From the NCBI GenBank assembly GCA_009377695.1, contig WHTP01000053.1:1-37597 (forward strand): a stretch of 37,597 nt of DNA, in the 5' to 3' direction. Shown one piece after another: positions 1 to 8,780 of this stretch. The DNA comes from Hyphomicrobiales bacterium (GTDB lineage Bacteria; Pseudomonadota; Alphaproteobacteria; Rhizobiales; Xanthobacteraceae). The position numbers and the translations under genes were made by a program. Below the pieces are notes generated by a model. That model saw nothing but the letters and a program-made list of their open reading frames with translations. It was not told the DNA's origin and made no database searches. Every line of letters starts with the position of its first letter. Position 1 is the stretch's first letter.

Positions 1-32
1 CGATCACCAGACAACGCTCCGAAAGGAGCGAC

Positions 33-89
33 GCCGGTTGCTTGAAACTCCGGTCGGGCTACGCCCTCCCTGCGTCTCAAGCAGCCGGC
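33..89. repeat. Imperfect inverted repeat (hairpin)
   Basis: Arms of 16 bp at 33-48 and 74-89 (GCCGGTTGCTTGAAAC against GTCTCAAGCAGCCGGC) pair with two mismatches. The enclosed segment contains a further GGGC...GCCC pairing. It has no T run after it, so it is more likely an intergenic palindromic repeat than a terminator. Confidence 0.5.
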
Positions 90-484
90 ATTCTCATCCT
101 GATTGACGCTGCGCTCTCACTTTGATTGCCGCGCCGCAACCCCCCACCAAATGTTTTCGCACGGCCAGGGTCAAAAGCCGACACGCCGACTCTGGGCCAT
201 GACCGGAATGCTTGCCGCGCTTCTACCCTCTCGACGAGCTGCGCCAAATTCTAGCGCCACGGTTGCGCCAAAACGCCAAATTGTACGAGGCAAAATCGTA
301 TTATTACGTCCCGATTGTTACGGATAATTCTCGGTTAGGGAGCGTGACACACTAGAGAACCAAAGATCAGACCGGGCCCCTCTGGCAGCGACGAGCTGCG
401 ATGTCGGACTGACACAAAGGTGGAGTGGCCTCTTGGAATCTTTGCGTCGCGGCCAGCGCTACGCTGGCGTCTATAAACAATCAA

Positions 485-526
485 GGTACCGCAGACACAC
501 GGGGTACCGCAGACACGCAGGTTACC
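485..526 (+). repeat. 18-bp tandem repeat, about 2.3 copies
   Basis: Two consecutive 18-bp units start with GGTACCGCAGACAC at 485 and 503, differing at two positions near the end, followed by a partial third unit (GTTACC). It lies in the gene-free stretch upstream of the exchanger gene. No function can be read from it. Confidence 0.55.
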
Positions 527-785
527 ACGCGCCAACGGCGTATCTCGCCAAAAGCCTTCTTGCTTTCCAGAATAATGGCCGCCGGCAGCAAGCACGCACC
601 GTTGTTTGGTCGTGCGCCCGACATCGTCCTGCGGGCAAGGACCAGTGTGCTGCTTCGTATCGCTCTCTCGAAATTTCTCACATGAAGTACCGGCGCAGCG
701 CACTCAATGGCGTGGCTGCGCTCATTGCCTTTGCAATCGTTGTGGTGAAGCCGCCGAAGCCCGTCATTCTCCGGAAACTGTTGCC

Positions 786-1760
786 ATGATCACCATCATT
801 CAGTTGATCGGCGGCTTCGTCTTATTGCTGTTCGGAGCTGAGTATCTGGTGCGCGGCGCAGTCGCACTCGCGCGCAGACTGAATGTTTCGCCGATGATCA
901 TTGGCATGACCATCGTCGCCTACGGCACCACCGCGCCGGAACTCGTCGTGAGCCTGCAGGCGGCCGTTGACGGTCTGCCTGGCATCTCAGTCGGCAACGT
1001 GGTCGGCTCCAATATCTGCAATATCCTTCTGATCCTCGGCCTCTCCGCCGTGATCTTCCCGATCGTGGTGCAGCCGACCTCATTGATCCGCGATGCAACG
1101 ATGTGCATGGGCGCGGCGCTGGTGTTCACCGGGCTGGCGCTGTCCGGCACCATCGAGCGCTGGCAGGGCGCGCTGATGATAGCAATGCTCGCGGCGTTCT
1201 CGATCTACGCATTCATGCAGGAGCGCCGGCGCGGCAAGGCCAACGATGCGGGCGACCTTGCGGAGGAATTGGCGGAAGAGTTCATCGAGCCAACGAAGCC
1301 GGTCTGGCTATCTGTGCTATCCATCGTCGGCGGCGTTGCGGCCGTCGTGGCCGGCGCCAAGCTACTGGTGACAGCGGCGGTCGACACCGCGCGGGTGCTC
1401 GGCGTTGCCGAAGAGGTGATCGGCCTCACCATCGTTGCGGTCGGAACCTCGCTGCCGGAGTTGGCCACCGCGGTGGTGGCGGCGATCCGGAGGCACTCCG
1501 AGGTTGCGGTCGGCAACATCCTCGGTGCGGGCATCTACAACCTGTTTGCGATCATGGGACTGGTGGCGGTGGTCGCGCCGATTCCAGTGCCCACGCAGAT
1601 CGTCGCGTTCGATCTGTGGGTCATGGTCGCGGTAACGGCGCTGCTTCTCACCTTGCTTCTCTGGCGAAATGGGCTGAGCCGCCCGGTCGGGGCGATGTTC
1701 CTCGCCGGCTTCGTTGCCTACACCGCGCTGCAGTACTATGGCGTCGAGAAGATATTCTGA
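786..1760 (+). CDS. Calcium/sodium antiporter (CaCA family, YrbG-like)
   Basis: This 324-residue protein is an inner-membrane cation exchanger of the Ca2+/cation antiporter superfamily, which uses a Na+ or H+ gradient to export Ca2+. It shows the two internal alpha repeats of the family: GMTIVAYGTTAPEL near residue 40 and GLTIVAVGTSLPEL near residue 213, each followed by a GN(V/I)xG segment (VGNVVGSN, VGNILGAG). The acidic Glu in each PEL motif is the expected cation ligand. Hydrophobic segments run through both halves, with an acidic hydrophilic loop (around LAEELAEEF) between them. I chose the ATG at 786 because the protein then opens directly with the first membrane segment; the 60 residues encoded upstream in frame look like read-through of noncoding DNA. 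It appears monocistronic, about 200 bp before nnrU. Confidence 0.92.
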   Translation: MITIIQLIGGFVLLLFGAEYLVRGAVALARRLNVSPMIIGMTIVAYGTTAPELVVSLQAAVDGLPGISVGNVVGSNICNILLILGLSAVIFPIVVQPTSLIRDATMCMGAALVFTGLALSGTIERWQGALMIAMLAAFSIYAFMQERRRGKANDAGDLAEELAEEFIEPTKPVWLSVLSIVGGVAAVVAGAKLLVTAAVDTARVLGVAEEVIGLTIVAVGTSLPELATAVVAAIRRHSEVAVGNILGAGIYNLFAIMGLVAVVAPIPVPTQIVAFDLWVMVAVTALLLTLLLWRNGLSRPVGAMFLAGFVAYTALQYYGVEKIF

Positions 1761-1966
1761 AAATATTCGACCAGGGAATTGCGTTGCGAAAATTGGTCTT
1801 CGAAATTGGGGGATTCGTGACGATCGGGTCCATCCTGCGATGGTAAAGCGGTCTTCACCGGCTGACTAATCGATGTACGGAATCAGACCTGCGTGGCCGT
1901 CGTCGTCCGTAGGTGATGGCGTGCAACGCCCTCCCGTGAGCGAACGGCAGGTGCTAAGGAAGCCCG

Positions 1967-2551
1967 ATGGGCCTTGCCACCATGATCTTCGGGCTCGCCG
2001 TGTTTTTCGGCGCCCACACCTTGACCACCATGCGCACGCAGCGTGCGGCCCTGATCGCGCGGGTCGGCGATGGGCCCTACAAGGCCGCCTATTCGGTGGT
2101 GTCGCTGATCGGGATCGTCCTGATCGCCTACGGCTTCTCGCAATACCGCGCGGCTGGCATGATCGAGGTCTGGGATCCGCCGCGCTGGCTGCGCCACGTC
2201 AACAATCTGCTGCTCTGGCCGGCCTTCATCTGCATCGCGGCGGCCTACATCCCCGGCGACATCAAGCGCGTACTGAAGCATCCGATGCTGGTCGGCATCA
2301 AGCTGTGGGCATTCGGCCATCTGCTCGCCAATGGCGACCTCGGCTCGATGATCCTGTTCGGATCGTTTTTGGCGTGGGCGGTCTACGACCGTATCTCACT
2401 CAAACGACGCAGCGATCCCGGCGCCCCGGATTTCGGAATGGGCGGGCGCGATTGCGACACGCTCGCGGTCGTCGTCGGGACGCTGCTCTATCTGGCGATC
2501 GGTTTCTGGTTCCACCCCTATGTCGTCGGCGTGCCGGCGTTCGTGAGGTAA
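1967..2551 (+). CDS. NnrU family membrane protein
   Basis: This 194-residue polytopic membrane protein matches the NnrU family, first linked to nitric oxide/nitrite metabolism in denitrifiers but widespread in organisms without denitrification, so the family name should not be read as a proven role. Visible features are an N-terminal hydrophobic segment, the HTLTTMR motif, a YSVVSLIGIVLIAYGF segment, PP(R)WLRHVN before another membrane segment, and LWAFGHLLANGDL, a family-typical histidine-containing stretch. The length is normal for the family. The ATG at 1967 has an AAGGA-type ribosome binding site seven bases upstream. Its stop is only three bases before the panB start, so the two are probably co-transcribed. 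Confidence 0.88.
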   Translation: MGLATMIFGLAVFFGAHTLTTMRTQRAALIARVGDGPYKAAYSVVSLIGIVLIAYGFSQYRAAGMIEVWDPPRWLRHVNNLLLWPAFICIAAAYIPGDIKRVLKHPMLVGIKLWAFGHLLANGDLGSMILFGSFLAWAVYDRISLKRRSDPGAPDFGMGGRDCDTLAVVVGTLLYLAIGFWFHPYVVGVPAFVR

Positions 2552-2554
2552 CAC

Positions 2555-3382
2555 GTGTCAGTACAAGATGAGATCAAACGGCTGACGGCCCCCGATATTC
2601 TCGCGCGCAAGCACGGCGAGCCGATCGTGAGCCTGACGTCCTATCACGCGCATACCGCGCGGCTGGTCGACAAATATTGCGACATCATTCTCGTCGGGGA
2701 CTCGCTTGGCATGGTGATGCACGGTTTCGAGACCACAATACCGGTCACGCTCGACATGATGATCCTGCAAGCTCATGCCGTCATGCGCGGCTCCCGGCGC
2801 GCCCTGGTCGTGATCGATATGCCGTTCGGGTCCTACGAGCAATCGAAGGAGCAGGCCTTCGCATCCTGCGCGCGGGCGATGAAGGAGACCGGTTGCGGAG
2901 CCGTCAAGCTCGAGGGTGGCCGGCGCATGGCGGAGACCATCGCGTTCCTGGTGGAGCGCGGCGTTCCGGTTATGGGCCATGTCGGGCTCACGCCGCAGTC
3001 GATCAACACCCTTGGCTCGTTCCGTGCGCAGGGGCGCGACGAGGCGGATTGGGCGCCGATCGAGGCCGACGCCAAGGCGGTCGCCGACGCCGGTGCGTTT
3101 TCGATTGTGCTCGAGGCGATCGCCGAGCCGCTCGGGCGCAAGATCACCAAAGAGGTTGCGATCCCCACCATCGGCATCGGCGCGAGTGCGGCCTGCGACG
3201 GCCAGATCCTGGTGCTGGAGGACATGCTCGGCTTGTCCCCGCGGGTCCCCAAATTCGTCCGCCGTTACGGTGAACTCGGTCCAGGCATCGAGGCGGCGAT
3301 CTCGTCATATGCGAGCGACGTCCGCTCGCGCGCCTTCCCAGGCCCGGAACATGTCTATCCGATGCGGAAGAAGGGGGGGTAA
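2555..3382 (+). CDS. panB: 3-methyl-2-oxobutanoate hydroxymethyltransferase
   Basis: PanB transfers a hydroxymethyl group from 5,10-methylenetetrahydrofolate to 3-methyl-2-oxobutanoate, giving ketopantoate, the first committed step of pantothenate and CoA synthesis in the cytoplasm. The 275 residues match the usual length. Visible conserved stretches are [26 protein letters not shown], the metal/substrate loop [17 protein letters not shown] (catalytic Lys/Glu region), GHVGLTPQ, and the C-terminal IGIGAS and [11 protein letters not shown]. The start is GTG at 2555, three bases after the nnrU stop. No panC is adjacent, so the second pathway branch must be encoded elsewhere. Confidence 0.96.
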   Translation: MSVQDEIKRLTAPDILARKHGEPIVSLTSYHAHTARLVDKYCDIILVGDSLGMVMHGFETTIPVTLDMMILQAHAVMRGSRRALVVIDMPFGSYEQSKEQAFASCARAMKETGCGAVKLEGGRRMAETIAFLVERGVPVMGHVGLTPQSINTLGSFRAQGRDEADWAPIEADAKAVADAGAFSIVLEAIAEPLGRKITKEVAIPTIGIGASAACDGQILVLEDMLGLSPRVPKFVRRYGELGPGIEAAISSYASDVRSRAFPGPEHVYPMRKKGG

Positions 3383-3398
3383 GTGGCAGTCTATCGGT

Positions 3399-3418
3399 CG
3401 TCATGCCCGGGCATGACG
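3399..3418. repeat. 20-bp perfect palindrome
   Basis: CGTCATGCCCGGGCATGACG reads the same on both strands. It lies 16 bp after the panB stop. Palindromes built on GTCATGCCCGGGCATGAC are frequent between genes in Bradyrhizobium-type genomes, so this is probably one copy of a dispersed repeat. It could form a short hairpin in the transcript but has no T tract. Confidence 0.7.
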
Positions 3419-3580
3419 ATGGAGAGAGCGGGCCCGAAACTCCCGTTAGAGGCTGGTTTTTGAAGGGGTTAGCGGTGGATGCGGCCGGTTTTTGCCTTGC
3501 CCGTGCCACATCGATAGGCTAATCGCGCCCCTAGTCGGGACCCAGAGGGGTCGTGGGTCAAGGCGGGGTGAGGGTCACAC

Positions 3581-4234
3581 GTGTCCGACGTCTTTCGCGA
3601 AATCGACGAAGAAGTCCGCCGAGAACAGTACAAGAGGCTGTGGCAGCGGTACCAATACCTGATCGTCGGGGTGGTGTTCCTCGTGGTCGTCGGGATCGGC
3701 GGCTGGCGCGTCTGTGAATGGCAGCAGGTACAGCAATCGGACCGGTTCGGAACCCAGTTCGAGAACGCCATCGCGCTCGCGGATGCCGGCAAGCACGACG
3801 AGGCCGAGAAGATCTTCGGACAGATCGCCGCTGATGGCACGCCGGCCTATCGCATGCTCGCGCGCATTCGCCAGGCGGCCGAACTCGCGCATACCGATAC
3901 CGCGGCTGCAACGAAGTTGTACCGGCAGATTGCCGCCGATACCAGCGTCGAGCCTGTCATGCGCGATCTCGCTTCGCTGCGCGCCGCCGGCTTGTTGATC
4001 GATGCCGGCTCGTTTGCAGACGCAAGTAAACTGCTTGAACCGCTGGCGCAGCCGGGCCGGGACTTCCGTCACGCCGCGCGCGAGTTGCTCGCGCTCAATG
4101 CCTGGAAGGCTGGCGACCGGGCCGGTGCCACGAAGTGGTACGCGGCGATTCTGACCGATCCCGAGGCACCGGCGTCTTCGCGGACCCGCGTCGAGATGCT
4201 GGTCGCGCTCGGCGCTGCGGACGGCAAAAGTTGA
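3581..4234 (+). CDS. Tetratricopeptide-type membrane protein (YfgM-like)
   Basis: This 217-residue protein has the layout of YfgM/UPF0070 proteins: a short charged cytoplasmic N-terminus (FREIDEEVRREQYKRLWQRY), one membrane segment at about residues 27-46 (IVGVVFLVVVGIGGW), then a periplasmic alpha-helical domain with TPR-like repeats rich in Ala and Leu. YfgM in E. coli associates with the Sec translocon and periplasmic chaperones; the same role here is inference. GTG at 3581 is the start; a TTG or ATG alternative would cut the conserved N-terminus. It is followed after 11 bp by a lipoprotein gene and then der, matching the E. coli yfgM-bamB-der order. Confidence 0.85.
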   Translation: MSDVFREIDEEVRREQYKRLWQRYQYLIVGVVFLVVVGIGGWRVCEWQQVQQSDRFGTQFENAIALADAGKHDEAEKIFGQIAADGTPAYRMLARIRQAAELAHTDTAAATKLYRQIAADTSVEPVMRDLASLRAAGLLIDAGSFADASKLLEPLAQPGRDFRHAARELLALNAWKAGDRAGATKWYAAILTDPEAPASSRTRVEMLVALGAADGKS

Positions 4235-4245
4235 GGGCAGGACCG

Positions 4246-4743
4246 ATGATCTCCTTCGCACGCGCCATCGTCGTTGCCGCAGCATTGGCGTTGCCGCTCG
4301 GCGGCTGCGTCAATTTCGATCCGACCGAGTGGTTTGCGGGCGACTGGTTCAACAACAAGAAGCCGCTGCCGGGCGAACGCAAGGAACTGTTCCCGGGCGG
4401 CGTGCCGGGCGTGTCGACGGGCGTCCCGCCCGACCTCATCAAAGGCAATCAGGCCGCCGCCCTGCAAGACCAGCAGGAGGAGGCGCCGCCGCAGGTGCTG
4501 TTGCCTGAAGAGCCGAAGGCCAAGCCGAAGCCCAGGGCCAAGCCGAAGCCTAAGCCCAAACCTAAGCAGAAGGTCGTGGAGCAGACGAGTGAGCCGGAAC
4601 GACAGCCGACGCCCGTGACCGTCCGCCCGCCGGCGCAGCAGCAACCGATGCGCGGGCAGCAGACCCAGTGGCCCGATCCGCCCGGAACCCAACGCCCGCA
4701 ACAGCAAGGGGTGCAGTGGCCGGATCCGCCGGCACCACAATGA
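4246..4743 (+). CDS. Lys/Pro-rich lipoprotein in the bamB position
   Basis: This is a 165-residue predicted lipoprotein. The signal sequence ([21 protein letters not shown]) ends in a lipobox LGGC, so Cys21 should be acylated after cleavage. The mature part begins with an [13 protein letters not shown] segment, then [17 protein letters not shown], then a long low-complexity run of KPK units (around residues 89-108), and ends with two QWPDPP repeats. The ATG at 4246 follows AGGGCAGGACCG and gives a clean signal peptide; the frame is open upstream but there it overlaps the preceding gene. It sits between a yfgM-like gene and der, where gammaproteobacteria carry bamB, yet no beta-propeller is present. 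The Lys/Pro region could cross the peptidoglycan; that is inference. Confidence 0.75.
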   Translation: MISFARAIVVAAALALPLGGCVNFDPTEWFAGDWFNNKKPLPGERKELFPGGVPGVSTGVPPDLIKGNQAAALQDQQEEAPPQVLLPEEPKAKPKPRAKPKPKPKPKQKVVEQTSEPERQPTPVTVRPPAQQQPMRGQQTQWPDPPGTQRPQQQGVQWPDPPAPQ

Positions 4744-4831
4744 TTGTGTTTGCGGCTTGTTGCGTTTGCAGGTTGGGCGGGGCATAGAGCGCTCTCCTCA
4801 AACCGCGCCAGCTAAGCCCAAGGTCAGGCTC

Positions 4832-6229
4832 ATGACTTTCTCGGTCGCCATTGTCGGACGGCCGAACGTCGGCAAATCCACGTTGTTCAACCGTCTGGTC
4901 GGCAGGCGCCTGGCGCTGGTCGACGATCTTCCCGGCGTCACCCGCGACCGACGCGAGGGCGCGGCTCGGCTCGGCGACCTGGCGTTCACGGCGATCGACA
5001 CCGCAGGCCTCGAAGATTCCACGCCCGAAAGCCTCAGCCGCCGCATGCAGGCGCAAACTGAGGCGGCGATCGCCGCGGCGGATGTGGTCCTGTTCATGAT
5101 CGATGCGCGGACCGGCCCGGTGCCGATCGATCGCACCTTCGCCAATCTGGTGCGTCGTTCCGGCAAGCCCGCAATCCTGGTGGCAAACAAGAGCGAAGGC
5201 CGCCGCGCCGCGCAGGCGGGCCTCGGCGAAGCCTATGCGCTTGGCCTCGGCGATCCGGTGCCGATCTCCGCAGAGCACGGCGAGGGGCTTTCCGACCTCT
5301 ATGACGCCTTGCGTGCGGCGCTGCCCGCGGAAACCGCGCAACCGGCGGCGCGCGGAGGACGAAGGAAGAAAGAGGACGAAAACACAGCCGAGACCGAGCC
5401 TGCGCCGCCGAGGGATATCCGCGTGGCCATCATCGGCCGGCCCAATACCGGCAAGTCCACGCTGATCAATCACCTGCTTGGCGAAGAGCGCCTGCTCACG
5501 GGACCGGAAGCGGGCATCACCCGCGATTCCATCGCCGTCGACGTCGATTGGCGCGGCCGGACATTCCGCATCCATGATACCGCCGGCATGCGCCGCAAAT
5601 CCCGCATCGAGGCGAAGCTCGAGAAGCTCTCGGTCGCTGATACGCTCAATGCCATCCGTTTTGCCGAGGTGGTGATCGTGCTGATGGACTCGCAGGCGCC
5701 GTTCGAGGAGCAGGATTTGCGCCTCGCCGATCTGATCGAGCGTGAAGGCCGCGCGATCGTGATCGGCATGAACAAATGGGACCTGGTCGAAAGCAAGCCC
5801 GGCGCGATGAAGAAGCTGCGCGAGGAGACCGACCATTGGCTGCCGCAGCTCAAGGGCGTCCCGGCGGTCGCGGTGTCCGGCATGACCGGCGCCGGGCTTG
5901 ACCGGCTGATGCAGGCGGTGATCGACGCGCATGAGGTCTGGAACCGACGTGCGACCACCAGCGCGCTCAATCGCTGGCTTGAGGGCGTGACGTCGGCGCA
6001 TCCGCCGCCCGCGGTGTCCGGCCGGCGCATCCGCCTCGATTACGTGACGCAGCCGAAAAGCCGGCCGCCGACCTTCGTGCTGTTCGCAAGCCGCGCCGAC
6101 AAGGTGCCGGATGCCTACCAGCGTTACCTCGTCAACAGCTTGCGTGAGACCTTCGATCTTCCGGGAACGCCCATACGTCTCACCCTTCGCGAAAAAGCGA
6201 ACCCGTATGCGAAGCGCAAGAAGCGGTAA
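4832..6229 (+). CDS. der: Ribosome biogenesis GTPase Der (EngA)
   Basis: Der is a tandem-GTPase protein needed for maturation of the 50S ribosomal subunit. The 465-residue product shows both G domains: first GRPNVGKS (residues 9-16), DTAGLE and NKSE; second [17 protein letters not shown] and NKWD; then the C-terminal KH-like domain ending in a basic tail ([11 protein letters not shown]), typical of the family. The linker between the G domains is acidic and charged. I chose the ATG at 4832 because [12 protein letters not shown] is the standard N-terminus; an in-frame TTG at 4757 would add 25 unrelated residues. The gap from the lipoprotein gene is 88 bp. Confidence 0.97.
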   Translation: MTFSVAIVGRPNVGKSTLFNRLVGRRLALVDDLPGVTRDRREGAARLGDLAFTAIDTAGLEDSTPESLSRRMQAQTEAAIAAADVVLFMIDARTGPVPIDRTFANLVRRSGKPAILVANKSEGRRAAQAGLGEAYALGLGDPVPISAEHGEGLSDLYDALRAALPAETAQPAARGGRRKKEDENTAETEPAPPRDIRVAIIGRPNTGKSTLINHLLGEERLLTGPEAGITRDSIAVDVDWRGRTFRIHDTAGMRRKSRIEAKLEKLSVADTLNAIRFAEVVIVLMDSQAPFEEQDLRLADLIEREGRAIVIGMNKWDLVESKPGAMKKLREETDHWLPQLKGVPAVAVSGMTGAGLDRLMQAVIDAHEVWNRRATTSALNRWLEGVTSAHPPPAVSGRRIRLDYVTQPKSRPPTFVLFASRADKVPDAYQRYLVNSLRETFDLPGTPIRLTLREKANPYAKRKKR

Positions 6230-6298
6230 GGCAGACTCTGTGGAGTCCCCGCGAACCGCGGTGCGCTCACTCTCCAGTCGAAGTTGGATGTTTCCGAG

Positions 6299-6394
6299 TA
6301 GGGCGGGCAAAGGCGCGCATCGCTTGTCTTGGTGGCAAAATCGCGCGCGCTCCGCGCCCACCTGATAGGATATCCATCGCGATCTTGCCCACCC
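6299..6394. repeat. Intergenic palindromic repeat
   Basis: The ends TAGGGCGGGCAAAG (from 6299) and CTTGCCCACCCT (to about 6394) are imperfect inverted copies, and GC-rich alternating sequence (TCGCGCGCGC) lies between them. It fills the gap between the convergent der and SDR genes and looks like a dispersed repeat of rhizobial genomes. It may act as a bidirectional transcription barrier. Confidence 0.45.
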
Positions 6395-6418
6395 TTCGCT
6401 GCGCCCGGCCACGCGGCG

Positions 6419-7132
6419 TTAGCCTTGGCGGGCGTCATAAATCTTTCCGGTCTCCCGGAAATCCGGCAGGCACATCGTCACGATCTTTTCAGCAACCGGA
6501 TCGGCGGTCTTGAGCGTCATCGGATCTTCGCCGGGCATCGCGGCGGCGCGCATACGCGTGCGGGTCGGCCCCGGGTTGAGCATGTTGACGCGCACGTTCG
6601 TGGTCACGGTCTCGGCGGCGTAGGTGCGCGCCATGGCATCGAGCGCCGCCTTGGAGATCGCGTAGGGACCCCAATAGGCGCGAATGTTGGTGGCGGCGCC
6701 TGAGGTGACAAGGACCACGCGCCCAGCATCGGAGGCACGCAGCAGCGGGTCGAGCGCCCGGAGCAGGTGGAAATTCGCGGTGAGATTGACCGCCATCACC
6801 TCGTCCCACGCTTTCGGTTCGACATGGCCGAGCGGAGACAGCGGACCGAGCACGCCGGCATTGCCGACCAGCACGTCGAGGCGCTGGTAGCGCTCGTTCA
6901 GCGCGGCCGCCAATCGCAGGATTCCGTCGGTGTCGCGCAGATCGAGCGGTACCAATGTGGCCGAGCCGCCATCGGCGCGGATCGCATCGTCGAGCTCCTC
7001 GAGGGCGCCAACGGTGCGCGCGATCGCAACGACATGTGCGCCCGCCTTGGCGAGCGCGATGGCGGTGGCGTAGCCGATGCCGCGTGAGGCGCCGGTGACC
7101 AGGGCGATGCGGTTGGCGAGGGGCTTGATCAC
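6419..7132 (-). CDS. SDR family NAD(P)-dependent oxidoreductase
   Basis: This is a classical short-chain dehydrogenase/reductase of 237 residues. It has the Rossmann motif TGASRGIG near residue 14, the NAG(V) motif, a catalytic Ser in VLVTSGAA, and the YAISK catalytic Tyr/Lys pair, followed by the NMLNPGPTRTRM segment. The substrate cannot be told from the sequence. The start is GTG at 7132 with a weak ribosome binding site. It lies downstream of purF in the same direction, an arrangement I recall from Hyphomicrobiales, but a palindromic repeat occupies the 135-bp gap. Confidence 0.9.
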   Translation of the reverse strand: MIKPLANRIALVTGASRGIGYATAIALAKAGAHVVAIARTVGALEELDDAIRADGGSATLVPLDLRDTDGILRLAAALNERYQRLDVLVGNAGVLGPLSPLGHVEPKAWDEVMAVNLTANFHLLRALDPLLRASDAGRVVLVTSGAATNIRAYWGPYAISKAALDAMARTYAAETVTTNVRVNMLNPGPTRTRMRAAAMPGEDPMTLKTADPVAEKIVTMCLPDFRETGKIYDARQG

Positions 7133-7166
7133 GTCTGACTTGCTGAGTTGAGGCCGCTCATCGTCC

Positions 7167-7236
7167 GCTCGTCCCCGCGAAAGCGGGGCTCTGTCTAAAA
7201 GGAAAGCTCTGGATTCCCGCTTTCGCGGGAATGAGC
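7167..7236. repeat. Palindromic repeat between purF and the SDR gene
   Basis: Two 21-nt arms, 7167-7187 and 7216-7236, pair with two mismatches; the core is CCCGCGAAAGCGGG on one side and CCCGCTTTCGCGGG on the other, with GCTC/GAGC ends. It resembles dispersed intergenic palindromes common in Bradyrhizobium-like genomes. As RNA it would form a strong hairpin downstream of purF and could attenuate or protect the transcript. Confidence 0.75.
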
Positions 7237-7267
7237 GGAGGATAGTGCCAGTTTCACGTCAAGGATT

Positions 7268-8755
7268 TCAGCTCGCCTCGGCCAGCAGCGAGAGCTGCCG
7301 TGGCGCGTGCTTCTCGGTCGCCGACTGGTCGGTCAGCGGCGTCGGATAGTCCCCGGTGAAGCAATGGTCGGTGAACTGCGGCCGCAGCGGGTCGCGCTGC
7401 TCGTAGCCCATGGCGCGGTAGATGCCGTCGACCGACAGGAACGCAAGCGAATCCGCGCCAATGAACTTGCGCATGCCTTCGAGGTCGTGCGTCGCCGCGA
7501 GCAGCTTGTCGCGCTCGGGGGTATCGATGCCGTAATAGTCCGGATGCGTGATCGGCGGGGAGGAGATGCGGAAGTGCACCTCTTTCGCGCCAGCGTCACG
7601 CATCATCTGTACGATCTTGGTCGAAGTGGTGCCGCGCACGATCGAATCATCGATCAGGACAATGCGCTTGCCGGCGACCACCGCGCGGTTGGCGCTGTGC
7701 TTGAGGCGCACGCCGAGCGCCCGGATCTGCTGGGTCGGCTCAATGAAGGTGCGCCCGACATAATGGTTGCGGATGATGCCGAGCTCGTAGGCGATGCCGG
7801 ACTCCTGCGCGTAGCCGATCGCGGCGGGGACGCCGGAATCGGGCACCGGAATGACGACGTCGGCCGCGGCCGGCGCCTCGCGGGCAAGCTCTGCGCCCAT
7901 GGCCTTGCGCACTTCGTAGACCGGGCGGCCGCCGACGATCGAGTCCGGGCGCGCGAAGTAGATGTACTCGAAAATGCAGGGACGCGGCGCCATCGGCGGG
8001 AACGGCTTGTGCGAGTGCATGCCTTCGTCGTCGAACACGATGACCTCGCCGTTCTCGACGTCGCGCACATATTTGGCGCCGATAATGTCGAGCGCGCAGG
8101 TTTCCGAGGCGAGGATCGGCGCGCCGTCGAGCTTGCCGATCACCAGCGGCCGGATGCCGAGCGGGTCGCGCGCGCCAATCAGCTTCTTGTTGGTGAGCGC
8201 CACGAAAGAGTAGGCGCCTTCGAGCTGGCGCAGCCCCTCGACGAAGCGGTCGATGAAGCGGTTCTTCCGCGCCCGCGCCACCAGATGCAGGATGACCTCG
8301 GTGTCGGAGGTCGACTGCATGATGGCGCCCTCGTGCACGAGCTGGCGACGCAGTGAGAGGCCGTTGGTCAGATTGCCATTGTGTCCGACCGCAAAGCCGC
8401 CACCGTCGAGTTCGGCGAACAGCGGCTGGACGTTGCGCAGAATGGTCTCGCCGGTGGTCGAATAGCGCACATGGCCCATGGCCGACATGCCGGGCAGGCG
8501 GTCGATGACGTCGCGGCGGGAGAAGTTGTCGCCGACCAGGCCCATGCGTCGCTCGGAATGGAACCGCCTGCCGTCGAAGGAGACGATTCCGGCGGCTTCC
8601 TGGCCGCGGTGCTGGAGGGCGTGCAGGCCAAGGGCAGTGATCGCCGCCGCGTCGGGATGGCCGAAGATGCCGAATACGCCGCACTCTTCGCGTAGCCGGT
8701 CGCCGTCAAAATCGAGCGGCGGGGCGGCGGTGGCGGCTTCGGTGATCTGGCTCAT
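7268..8755 (-). CDS. purF: Amidophosphoribosyltransferase
   Basis: PurF makes phosphoribosylamine from PRPP and glutamine, the first step of de novo purine synthesis. The 495-residue product has the N-terminal glutaminase (Ntn) domain starting at EECGVFGIFGH, where Cys25 would become the catalytic N-terminal residue after propeptide removal. HALQHRGQEAAGI and the GHVRYSTTG and GHNGNL motifs follow. The C-terminal phosphoribosyltransferase domain has the PRPP loop VLIDDSIVRGTT. The CxxC pair that holds the 4Fe-4S cluster in Bacillus-type enzymes is absent near the C-terminus (FTDHCFTGDYPT has one Cys). I chose ATG 8755, preceded by GAGGAAAGG; a GTG at 8788 is also open and would overlap cvpA. 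Confidence 0.97.
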   Translation of the reverse strand: MSQITEAATAAPPLDFDGDRLREECGVFGIFGHPDAAAITALGLHALQHRGQEAAGIVSFDGRRFHSERRMGLVGDNFSRRDVIDRLPGMSAMGHVRYSTTGETILRNVQPLFAELDGGGFAVGHNGNLTNGLSLRRQLVHEGAIMQSTSDTEVILHLVARARKNRFIDRFVEGLRQLEGAYSFVALTNKKLIGARDPLGIRPLVIGKLDGAPILASETCALDIIGAKYVRDVENGEVIVFDDEGMHSHKPFPPMAPRPCIFEYIYFARPDSIVGGRPVYEVRKAMGAELAREAPAAADVVIPVPDSGVPAAIGYAQESGIAYELGIIRNHYVGRTFIEPTQQIRALGVRLKHSANRAVVAGKRIVLIDDSIVRGTTSTKIVQMMRDAGAKEVHFRISSPPITHPDYYGIDTPERDKLLAATHDLEGMRKFIGADSLAFLSVDGIYRAMGYEQRDPLRPQFTDHCFTGDYPTPLTDQSATEKHAPRQLSLLAEAS

Positions 8756-8780
8756 CGCGCGGCTCGTCGCCTTTCCTCGG

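Larger units (their letters stand above)
1..785. other. Gene-free left end
   Basis: I see no convincing gene in these 785 bases. Open frames on both strands overlap one another, have Arg/Ser/Ala-rich shadow-like composition and lack ribosome binding sites. The stretch holds a hairpin at 33-89 and a short tandem repeat at 485-526. The section around 240-340 is visibly richer in A and T than its neighbours, which fits an intergenic or transferred segment. The downstream exchanger frame stays open back to 606, but those residues do not resemble the family. Confidence 0.6.

Noticed and set aside
103-327. 74-codon plus-strand open frame at the left end
   Set aside because: No ribosome binding site, no recognisable family and an unusual composition; it runs through intergenic DNA.
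485-526. CRISPR-like array
   Set aside because: Only two full 18-bp units without spacers; it is a simple tandem repeat.
4562-6412. 616-codon minus-strand open frame
   Set aside because: It lies antisense to der and the lipoprotein gene, whose products have clear motifs.
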